Part shown: positions 55,885-64,000 of the stretch, piece after piece
How the letters are laid out: each line of letters starts with the position of its first letter
How positions within the stretch are numbered: position 1 is the stretch's first letter
Assembly: GCF_023898315.1 (NCBI RefSeq)
Contig: NC_064625.1
Span: 104,084,269 to 104,148,268 of the forward strand
Direction of reading: 5' to 3'
DNA: 64,000 nt
Source of the DNA: Schistocerca nitens
Taxonomy: Eukaryota; Arthropoda; Insecta; Orthoptera; Acrididae
Notes under the pieces: model-generated
Database searches by the model: none
What the model saw: only the letters and a program-made list of their open reading frames with translations
What the model was told of the DNA's origin: nothing
Translations under genes and position numbers: made by a program

Positions 55885-56903
55885 TTACATTATGATGGCC
55901 ACACTTAACATTCTTCACTAAAATACCCTTATAAACTTACTATTTCAATCCGTTAAAGAAGCCCTTGTTAAAAGGTCAATTACAAACATAACATTGCCGA
56001 GCATTAATACTCCTCGAATAAAACTTTTTCGGTTTTCCAGCCGCGTCAATTCGAATAAAATCCTCGAGCTTTCGATGGCCATGTCCTCCATTGTCGTCAG
56101 GAGTTCACCCCTCGCTTTATTTTCTCTTATTAAGAAAAGAGAATTACTGACAAACTTCTGAAATTCAAACTCCCATGTAGGATTTCCCTCAAAATATATG
56201 TAATGAAAATAGTTGCCAATAAAACGTGACTTGATGACACTTCAACACTAGTGCCAAGCAAAGATCCAGTTACATAACATGATAGAAGCACTTCAATAAA
56301 AAAAACTACAGCAAAGACATTGATCTTTAAAAATGAATGTTCACATGCTCAGACGTGTTAATAAAAAACTACTAGAAAGAGCTGCGCAAAGAACTCAGCA
56401 GATGCTATGCAATTTAAAGTTTAGCCAGTTGCCAGTCCCTAATATTTAAGGAAACAGGTTCGTATAAGAACAAGTTAAATACAATATATATTTATATATC
56501 TACCAGCTTACCCCGCCTTGGCGGAAGGAAGATACATACTAAACTCTGGAAGGCGGTATGTGAACAACTCCCGGTAGTGGTCAGGTTCTTAAACACTGCC
56601 AGGCCTAGACCTCGGATGACATTTCACTCCACGCTAAGGCGCTGGCACAATCAAAGGTTTTTTGCGCCAATAACAAAGACATTCCAATAACTCTGAAACA
56701 TACAAACACTCGACAGAACCCGTGACTCGATATATGGGTAAGCGTGTAAAGGAACACGTTACACTACTGACAAATGCACAACTTTGACCTTAAGCATTTT
56801 ACACATGGACAACTGTGTTAATAGAGTGCATGCTTTGAAAACGCCAACATAAAATCATTTGATTACAAGAAACACAAAGCACTAGTAAAACTTCTGAGAA
56901 AAC
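55885..56903. other. Spacer, 1 kb
   Basis: No coding frame recognised; contains the hammerhead-like motif listed separately. Confidence 0.5.
56066..56100 (-). other. Hammerhead-ribozyme-like core
   Basis: On minus, CTGACGA (56100-56094) matches CUGANGA exactly; ~20 nt follow with ATGG/CCAT pairing, then GAAA (56073-56070) and GCTC. A15.1-G-C-U16.1 (AGCT) is a self-complementary candidate stem III and the next C could be the cleavage site; CTC/GAG could form 3 bp of stem I. Confidence 0.35.
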
Positions 56904-56918
56904 TTTCAAATAACGGCC

Positions 56919-57113
56919 GGCCGAAGTGGCCGTGCGGTTAAAGGCGCTGCAGTCTGGAACCGCAAGACCACTACGGTCGCAGGTTCGAATCCTGCCTCGG
57001 GCATGGATGTTTGTGATGTCCTTAGGTTAGTTAGGTTTAACTAGTTCTAAGTTCTAGGGGACTAATGACCTCAGCAGTTGAGTCCCATAGTGCTCAGAGC
57101 CATTTGAACCATT
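56919..57113 (+). mobile_element. tRNA-derived SINE, S14
   Basis: First head type (GGCCGAAGTGGCCGTGCGG, GGTTCGAATCC). A long duplication TTTCAAATAACGGCC is present at 56904-56918 and 57114-57128; the GGCC overlaps the SINE start, so the boundary is uncertain by a few bases. Confidence 0.92.
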
Positions 57114-57128
57114 TTTCAAATAACGGCC

Positions 57129-57574
57129 ACCTTTTAACTAGGCCAACTGAACTCTTGCACACCAAGTTCGACTATGAAAGTATCACCATAATAAAAAAAT
57201 TTAAATGCCTATGAGTGCGTCGGTCAACAAAACACAATTACGACCACATACTTCATATCACGTACACAATACGAAGGAGCGGGTTCCACAGCTACGCTAC
57301 TTCCTTCAAATTTTGTTCCCAGCGAAGTCACAGAACTGTATCTCAGAGCTGCCCATGTCGCCAAAACGCCCGAACAGTTTCACCCCACAACGTGTAACAG
57401 TCATCACGCTAGTTCGGCAGCCGTTGACACTCGTCTTACAGCGAATGCCGCGAGATCTCGAGGGTTGCCCATCGAAGGCTAACAACCCAGCCGCTTCGTC
57501 CGCCAACCCGGAAGATAAGACACGCGAAAAGCAAAGATAGCTTAGCTCAACCACAATCGATCTCATGAACAAAA
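57129..57574. other. Spacer
   Basis: No recognised gene. Confidence 0.45.
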
Positions 57575-59000
57575 TACACTCCTGGAAACGGAAAAAAGAA
57601 CACATTGACACCGGTGTGTCAGACCCACCATACTTGCTCCGGACACTGCGAGAGGGCTGTACAAGCAATGATCACACGCACGGCACAGCGGACACACCAG
57701 GAACCGCGGTGTTGGCCGGCGAATGGCGCTAGCTGCGCAGCATTTGTGCACCGCCGCCGTCAGTGTCAGCCAGTTTGCCGTGGCATACGGAGCTCCATCG
57801 CAGTCTTTAACACTGGTAGCATGCCGCGACAGCGTGGACGTGAACCGTATGTGCAGTTGACGGACTTTGAGCGAGGGCGTATAGTGGGCATGCGGGAGGC
57901 CGGGTGGACGTACCGCCGAATTGCTCAACACGTGGGGCGTGAGGTCTCCACAGTACATCGATGTTGTCGCCAGTGGTCGGCGGAAGGTGCACGTGCCCGT
58001 CGACCTGGGACCGGACCGCAGCGACGCACGGATGCACGCCAAGACCGTAGGATCCTACGCAGTGCCGTAGGGGACCGCACCGCCACTTCCCAGCAAATTA
58101 GGGACACTGTTGCTCCTGGGGTATCGGCGAGGACCATTCGCAACCGTCTCCATGAAGCTGGGCTACGGTCCCGCACACCGTTAGGCCGCCTTCCGCTCAC
58201 GCCCCAACATCGTGCAGCCCGCCTCCAGTGGTGTCGCGACAGGCGTGAATGGAGGGACGAATGGAGACGTGTCGTCTTCAGCGATGAGAGTCGCTTCTGC
58301 CTTGGTGCCAATGATGGTCGTATGCGTGTTTGGCGCCGTGCAGGTGAGCGCCACAATCTGGACTGCATACGACCGAGGCACACAGGGCCAACACCCGGCA
58401 TCATGGTGTGGGGAGCCATCTCCTACACTGGCCGTACACCACTGGTGATCGTCGAGGGGACACTGAATAGTGCACGGTACATCCAAACCGTCATCGAACC
58501 CATCGTTCTACCATTCCTAGACCGGCAAGGGAACTTGCTGTTCCAACAGGACAATGCACGTCCGCATGTATCCCGTGCCACCCAACGTGCTCTAGAAGGT
58601 GTAAGTCAACTACCCTGGCCAGCAAGATCTCCGGATCTGTCCCCCATTGAGCATGTTTGGGACTGGATGAAGCGTCGTCTCACGCGGTCTGCACGTCCAG
58701 CACGAACGCTGGTCCAACTGAGGCGCCAGGTGGAAATGGCATGGCAAGCCGTTCCACAGGACTACATCCAGCATCTCTACGATCGTCTCCATGGGAGAAT
58801 AGCAGCCTGCATTGCTGCGAAAGGTGGATATACACTGTACTAGTGCCGACATTGTGCATGCTCTGTTGCCTGTGTCTATGTGCCTGTGGTTCTGTCAGTG
58901 TGATCATGTGATGTATCTGACCCCAGGAATGTGTCAATAAAGTTTCCCCTTCCTGGGACAATGAATTCAAGGTGTTCTTATTTCAATTTCCAGGAGTGTA
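57575..59000 (+). mobile_element. Tc1-like family A element, copy A9
   Basis: Complete 1426-bp copy with TA at both ends; one change in the left terminal repeat (GGAAACGG). Confidence 0.97.
57821..58843 (+). CDS. Tc1-like transposase, copy A9
   Basis: Uninterrupted 340 aa from the conserved ATG with all catalytic residues. The only difference from A8 noticed by eye is Q180L after WRRAGERHN. With A8 the most likely functional copy. Confidence 0.95.
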   Translation: MPRQRGREPYVQLTDFERGRIVGMREAGWTYRRIAQHVGREVSTVHRCCRQWSAEGARARRPGTGPQRRTDARQDRRILRSAVGDRTATSQQIRDTVAPGVSARTIRNRLHEAGLRSRTPLGRLPLTPQHRAARLQWCRDRREWRDEWRRVVFSDESRFCLGANDGRMRVWRRAGERHNLDCIRPRHTGPTPGIMVWGAISYTGRTPLVIVEGTLNSARYIQTVIEPIVLPFLDRQGNLLFQQDNARPHVSRATQRALEGVSQLPWPARSPDLSPIEHVWDWMKRRLTRSARPARTLVQLRRQVEMAWQAVPQDYIQHLYDRLHGRIAACIAAKGGYTLY

Positions 59001-59794
59001 ACACTGGCGCCAGATCGCCACGGCTCAAGAATTTTAATAATTTTTTTACTGTGATTCTGTAAGTAAAATATCAAATTCATGCGGAATTCCAAGCACTTTC
59101 CCCGTATCTGAGCTTGCACTCAGATTTTCAAATTACAGTTACATTTAGTGTGTTTGTAGAAACAAGTGTTCAAAGTTTCTTAATTCTAGCCTTCATAGAT
59201 TCTGAGAAAAAGGTACATAATTTTCAGGAAATGCAATTTAAAGTTGAGCGTAATATTTATTCTTGTCACATCTTCAGGAGGCCCCAGATTTGTACTGAGG
59301 GTCATCTTCCCCTTCAAGGCTTTATTTTCTGGTTTCTCGTTTTCTGCCTATTTCTCCTTACCAGGTATTCAACTGGCTTTTCACCTGCACAGAGGCGGTG
59401 TAAGTAAATTTTACTCGAGATGTCTTGCGTGAAATTTCCTTTCTTAAAGGTCATTCCCTTTAATAATTTCATACGTTCCCATTATTAAATACAAGAACTG
59501 CATCATAAGTTGCAATTCTGACAACTTTAGTTGCTGAAAATGTGGTTTTAGGACATCGTTCCCGTACGAGTGAATTTAGTGACTCATTTGGATTCTGGAT
59601 TTTGTCATGAACACACTTTTTTAGAAGTTCGAGATCGGCACAACATCCAGGATACAATGAGGAAACCTCTTCTTGTGAATGTTGCTATTGTTACCCCTCT
59701 GAACCTGTAAATATTTACACCAGCTAATGTGGCACAGATAATGAATGGAATATTCATCTGTTGATACCATGTGGAAATATACAGCCCTTGTATG
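59001..59794. other. Spacer
   Basis: AT-rich, no recognised gene. Confidence 0.5.
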
Positions 59795-60400
59795 TATTGT
59801 ATGTTAACAGGGGCCTAGAAACGACGGAGGGGCTCCGTCCCCGCCGCAGCCGCAGTGGTCCACAACCCCACGCCGACTACCGCAGTCCACTTCACCCCTC
59901 CGCCGCCCCACACCGAACCACTCATTCAGGGTTATTGTGCGGTTCGGCCCCCGCTGGAACCCCCCCCCCCCCCCCCCCCCGCCTCCCCCCCCTCCACCAC
60001 CCAGGGAACGTCTCACACCAGACGAGTGTAACCCCTATGTTTGCGTGGTAGAGTAAAATGGTGGTGTAAGCATACGTGGAGAACTTGTTTGCGCAGCAGT
60101 CGCCGACATAGTGTAGCTGAGGCGGAACAAGGAGAACCAGTCAGCATTCGCCGAGGCGGATGGAAAACCGCCTAAAAACCAGCCACAGACTGGCTGGCTT
60201 ACCTGAGGCGGAACAAGGAGAAACCAGCCAGCATTCGCCGAGGCGGATGGAAAACCGCCTAAAAACCAGCCACAGACTGGCTGGCTTACCGGACCTGACA
60301 CAAGAATGCCAGGCGGATTAGTGCGGGGGACCAGGCACTCCTTCCCAATCCGGAAAGCTGTGCGTTAGATCGCACGGCTAACTGGGCGGGCATGTAGCCC
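59795..60400 (-). repeat. Compound SINE-like repeat with C-run
   Basis: On minus the 5' part (from ~60395) has CCCAGTTAGCCGTGCGATC and GGTCCCCGCACTAATCC, resembling tRNA boxes A and B. It is followed by the duplicated 86-bp unit, then a GC-rich body with a run of about 21 C (plus strand, 59960-59980), ending near 59795. Limits are approximate. Confidence 0.5.
60118..60289. repeat. Tandem duplication, ~86-bp unit x2
   Basis: CTGAGGCGGAACAAGGAGAA starts both units (60118 and 60203). Each unit contains two inverted pairs, AGGCGG/CCGCCT and CCAGCC/GGCTGG. Units differ at about three positions. Confidence 0.93.
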
Positions 60401-60815
60401 TTACTGCAATATTCATGTCAGTTACGACGGCTAGGTTCTGTCTGATAGCTTTGCCATGTTCGCCAGTAGCAGAAGGTAAACGAAAATTGCTTCTTCGTAA
60501 CAAAGCAGCTGGTTTCTTGTGGTTTCTGAGATCCGGAGCAAGAGTCACAATGGGTCTATAAAACCAAACTCAGCTTATAGATGTATCCAGTACAAAGTTG
60601 CCTGAAAGCAGTCCACGGAATCGTTGTTCACCAGGCTAGTATTGAAGTGCTGTGGGCGTGCGAGGCACTTCAGATGCGATTTCGTCATCGAAATTTTGAG
60701 AAATTGTAGTCGGAGAGTTGCTATAATAAATAGAAAACGAATTGAAAATTGATATTTTGGTCAACTTCACGAACGTCCCGACTTAGCTTCGTCGAAGATT
60801 GTTTCGATTTTCCTA
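60401..60815. other. Spacer
   Basis: No recognised gene. Confidence 0.45.
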
Positions 60816-62240
60816 TACAGGGTGGTTCATTGATCGAGACCGGGCCAAATATCTCACGAAATAAACGACAAAGGAAAAAACTACAAAGAACGAAACTTGT
60901 CTAGCTTGAAGGGGGAAACCAGACAGCGCTATAGTTGGCCCGCTAGATGGCGCAGCCATAGGTCAAACGGATATCAATTGTGTTTTTTAAATAGGAACCC
61001 CCATTTTTGTTATATATTCCTGTAGTACGTAAAGAAATATGAATGTTTTAGTTGGACCACTTTTTTCGCTTTGTGATAGATGCCGCTATAATAGTCACAA
61101 ACATGTGGCTCACAATTTTAGACGAACCGTTGGTAACAGTTAGGTTTTTTAAATTAAAATACAAAACATAGGTACGGTTGAACATTTTATTTCGGTTGTT
61201 TCAATGTGATACACGTACCTTTGTGAACTTATCATTTCTGAGAACGCATGCTGTTACAGCGAGATTATCTGTAAATACCAAATTAATGCAATAAATGCTC
61301 AAAGTGATATCCGTTAACCCCAATGCATATGGCAATACGTGAACGACATTCCTCTCAACAGCGAGTAGTTTTCTGTAATGTTCGCACATGCATTGACAAT
61401 GCGCTGACGCAGGTTGTCAGGCGTTGTCGGTGGATCACGATAGCAAATATCCTTCAACTTTCCCCACAGAAATAAATCCGGGGACGTCAGATTCGGTGAA
61501 CGTGCGGGCCATGGTGTGGTGCTTCGACGACCAATCCACCTGTCATGAAATATGCTATTCAATGCCGCTTCAACCGCACGCGAGCTATGTGCCAGAGATC
61601 CATCATGTTGGAAGTACATCGCCATTCTGTCATGCAGTGAAACATCTTGTAGTAACATCGGTAGAACATTACGTAGTAAATCAGCATACATTGCACCATT
61701 TAGATTGCCGTCGATAAAATGGGGGCCAATTATCCTTCCTCCCATTATGCCGCACCACACATAAACTCTCCAAGGTCGCTGATGTTCCACTTGTCGCAGC
61801 CATCGTGGATTTATCCGTGGCCCAATAGTGCACATAATGCCGGTTTAAGTTACCGCTACTGGTGAATGACGCTTCGTCGCTAAACGGAACGCGTGCAGAA
61901 AATCTGTCATCGTCCCATAATTTCTCTTGTGCCCAGTGGCAGAATTGTACACGACGTTCAAAGTCCTCGCCATGCAATTCCTGGCGCATAGAAATATGGT
62001 ACGGGTGCAATCGATGTTGATGTAGCACTCTCAACACCGACGTTTTTGAGATTCCCAATTCTCGCGCAATTTGTCTGCTACTGATGTGCGGATTAGCCGC
62101 GACAGCAGCTAAAACACCTACTTGGGCATCATCATTTGTCGCAGGTCGTGGCTGACGTTTCACATGTGGCTGAACACTTCGTGTTTCCTTAAATAACGTT
62201 ACTATCCGGAAGACTTGGATGATGTCGTCCAGGATACCGA
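60816..62240 (-). mobile_element. DD41D mariner-type element (E), 5' truncated
   Basis: The end TACAGGGTGGTTCATTGATC at 60816, followed by ~450 bp of subterminal sequence (ATATCTCACGAAATAA, GGTTCATTG region), precedes the transposase on minus. The other end is missing at about 62240. Confidence 0.75.
61314..62235 (-). pseudogene. DD41D (rosa-like) transposase, frameshifted
   Basis: From 62220 on minus: VTLFKETRSVQPHVKRQPRP, VLAAVAANPHISSRQIAREL, KTSVLRVLHQHRLHPYHI, then VPFSDEASFTSSGNLNRH (first D). A one-base shift near 61815 moves to QRPWRVYVWCGIMGGRIIGP, FQHDGSLAHSSRAVEAALNS (second D) and PWPARSPNLTSPDLFLWGKL (third D). There are 41 residues between the last two, characteristic of the rosa-like D41D group. 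The C-terminus is frame-shifted again near LLRGMSFTYCH. The N-terminal ~70 residues are missing. Confidence 0.82.
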
Positions 62241-63530
62241 GCAGCAATACAATAAAACTTGGTGACTGTCGCACGTAGATGGCAGCTCTGGCCAGCGGTG
62301 ACGCCTCGTGTGGCCTTTGGCGGTGAGAGGCGGAGGGTGGGTTAGCACGGCCCCCGCGGCTGTAACGTATGGGTCGCCCTGGGCCGTCCCTGAGTGGCAA
62401 TCAGCCAGTGCATTACGCGGTCGCCGGCCGCAGTATGTGGGACGCGGCGCGATGCCGTCCTCCTCTGTCGCTGCAGAACAACTCGTCCAGTGTGCACAAC
62501 CGAGACAACTGTTTCTTTTCAAGTTATTCATCTTCTGCTGCCGCATTTTAAATATTAGACCTTAGCGGTTTAGCCGCTTACGGTGCCTATTTTGACCCTC
62601 CGCCTACCAGTTTATACAGGACGATTTTTTCAACCGTGAACAAACTCTAGGGATTGATCGATGAGAGGATATGGAACGAAAATGGTCTAATGAACTTATG
62701 TCCGGAAATGCATGATTTCCATGTGTGGTGTGCTTACTGTAAGACCTTCGGTACACACACCATCAGATTATTTGACTTGTCGCTCTAACGAAGTAGGCGA
62801 GTGTCAGCAATATGTCTCGTGGTCTTATCGTGGCGTCTTTATCTTCTGCCGTTAGGTCAGACGATAGAAATGCCACTTGCACGCTTAGAGTAGCAGATTG
62901 ACAGTGACCAACTTTAAACAGAACTTGCTTAATTTTCGCACACATTTATTAACATAAAAAAAGCATAGACATTACATAACTTGATTCTGGATGCTGTTTA
63001 CAATTGACAATCTGAAGTTCCTTTGGTCTTGGTACGTTAATCTTATTCTCACGTATCTCTGATACTTGACAAAGTGTTTATTCATTTATCTCCATGGCTA
63101 TGTACAGGAGTATGGTAATCTTATTAGGCGGAAACTGAAACTTTACTATAGACTGGTACTGACTAACGTAGACTGGTACAGACTGGTGCAGACAAATACA
63201 GACTGACTAATTGGAGGTCTGTACACTCGTTATAATATCTCACGTATTCTGGTATCACTACGCGAGTGTGATCCGCGAGGAGAAAAGGTTCTACGTTAGC
63301 AGCAATCTCATTGGCTGCGTTACATATTAATAGGCGGATCGGCGGAAGCAGAATTTGGTCCATCTCTAAGGCAGCGCCATCTCGTAGTGCGGAGACGGAC
63401 TTGCCCTGTGCCTGCGCTGTTGTGCTTAGCGGGGCGCGCTCTAGTGGGGAAGTTGTGTACGCGCTCACTACGCGGAACTATGTACACAACACCATGCTAA
63501 ACACTATTTACTGAGATACTACATTTCAGA
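62241..63530. other. Spacer, GC-rich then AT-rich
   Basis: 62270-62500 is unusually GC- and CpG-rich for this window but has no convincing frame. The rest is AT-rich with short GACTGGTAC repeats near 63150-63190. Confidence 0.45.
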
Positions 63531-63731
63531 AAAATGGTTCAAATGGCTCTGAGCACTATGGGACTTAACACCTGACGTCATCAGTCCCCTAGAACTTAGA
63601 ACTACTTAAACCTAACTAACCTAAGGACATCACAGACATCCATGCCCGAGGCAGGATTCGAACCTGCGACCGTAGCGGTCGCGCGGTTCCAGACTGTAGC
63701 GCCTAGAACCGCTCGGCCACCCCGGCCGGCC
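63531..63731 (-). mobile_element. tRNA-derived SINE, S15
   Basis: First head type on minus (GGATTCGAACC complement of box B; ends GGCCGGCC). Target duplication not resolved. Confidence 0.9.
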
Positions 63732-64000
63732 TGGATTAATGTTCACTCAACTCAACGTCCTGGGTCCGGTGGGCAACAAGGTTTTGGTAACTACAGCTCC
63801 TCGATCTGGCAGTGCCAGCATGCCGCCAGCAGTCCCAGCATGTCCTCGCACTGCCAGACCTCTTGTGGCGTCGCAACTAGTGGGTGATCACCCATTTGTC
63901 CATTAAAAGCTTTATTTCAGAATGTATGTGGGCTGCAATGTAAGCCGGTAGAGTATTTATTATACGGTCAGTAACGGACGAATTGTGTCCTGCAGACTGA
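63732..64000. other. Spacer
   Basis: No recognised gene. Confidence 0.45.

Noticed and set aside
59761..60051. Proline- or glycine-rich frames at the C-run
   Set aside because: Low-complexity translation of a homopolymer tract.
62202..62546. GC-rich 85-114 aa frames near 62.2-62.5 kb
   Set aside because: No motif, competing frames on both strands; partly a run-on from the DD41D relic.

Overview
The window looks like intergenic DNA from a large, repeat-rich arthropod genome. I infer a polyneopteran insect, most likely a grasshopper or locust. The reasons are stacked Tc1/mariner elements, RTE-like and CR1/Jockey-like LINEs, tRNA-derived SINEs sharing one body, many hairpin MITEs and AT-rich spacers. 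I found no host gene, no rRNA or tRNA gene, no bacterial operon and no CRISPR array. Every convincing reading frame belongs to a transposable element or its relic.

The dominant component is a ~1426-bp Tc1-like family, called A here: nine copies (A1 to A9) at 1-1303, 5119-6544, 17568-18993, 20473-21898, 24146-25570, 33591-35016, 47821-49244, 51352-52777 and 57575-59000. Each complete copy has TA target duplications, ~29-bp imperfect terminal inverted repeats and a 340-aa transposase frame. Six copies (A1, A2, A3, A6, A8, A9) keep an uninterrupted frame; A4 has a nonsense codon, and A5 and A7 have 1- and 2-nt deletions. The copies are nearly identical by eye, so the burst is recent. The spacing between the second and third catalytic acidic residues is 32, not the 34 typical of Tc1.

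Layout. 1-4.7 kb: A1, a Tc1 relic split by a palindromic hairpin element, two SINEs and a truncated RTE copy. 4.7-8.8 kb: another Tc1-like element (B) split by A2 and by a LINE. 9-13.2 kb: an RTE copy, then a hAT-like (DUF659-type) relic split by Tc1-like element C, which is itself split by a SINE. 14.2-19.9 kb: a microsatellite-bearing MITE with a SINE in it, a DD34D mariner, and a deleted mariner split by A3. 20.4-28.2 kb: A4, an LTR fragment, and a LINE split by a SINE and A5. 30-32.5 kb: two large foldback elements. 32.6-35.4 kb: an RTE copy split by A6. 36.4-41 kb: an RTE-like element with an 811-codon open frame next to a pogo/jerky-like pseudogene. 42.5-46.7 kb: a solo LTR, a mariner relic carrying a MITE and a SINE, and a LINE with an internal deletion. 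47.4-59 kb: A7, A8, A9, tandem repeats and a decayed RTE copy. 59.8-64 kb: a compound SINE-like repeat, a DD41D mariner-type relic and a last SINE.

The nesting gives relative ages. B, C, the hAT relic, the RTE copies and the LINEs are older hosts; SINEs and family A are the later insertions. Three places show sequence resembling hammerhead ribozyme cores with very short palindromic stem III candidates; these are the most speculative but possibly most interesting signals.
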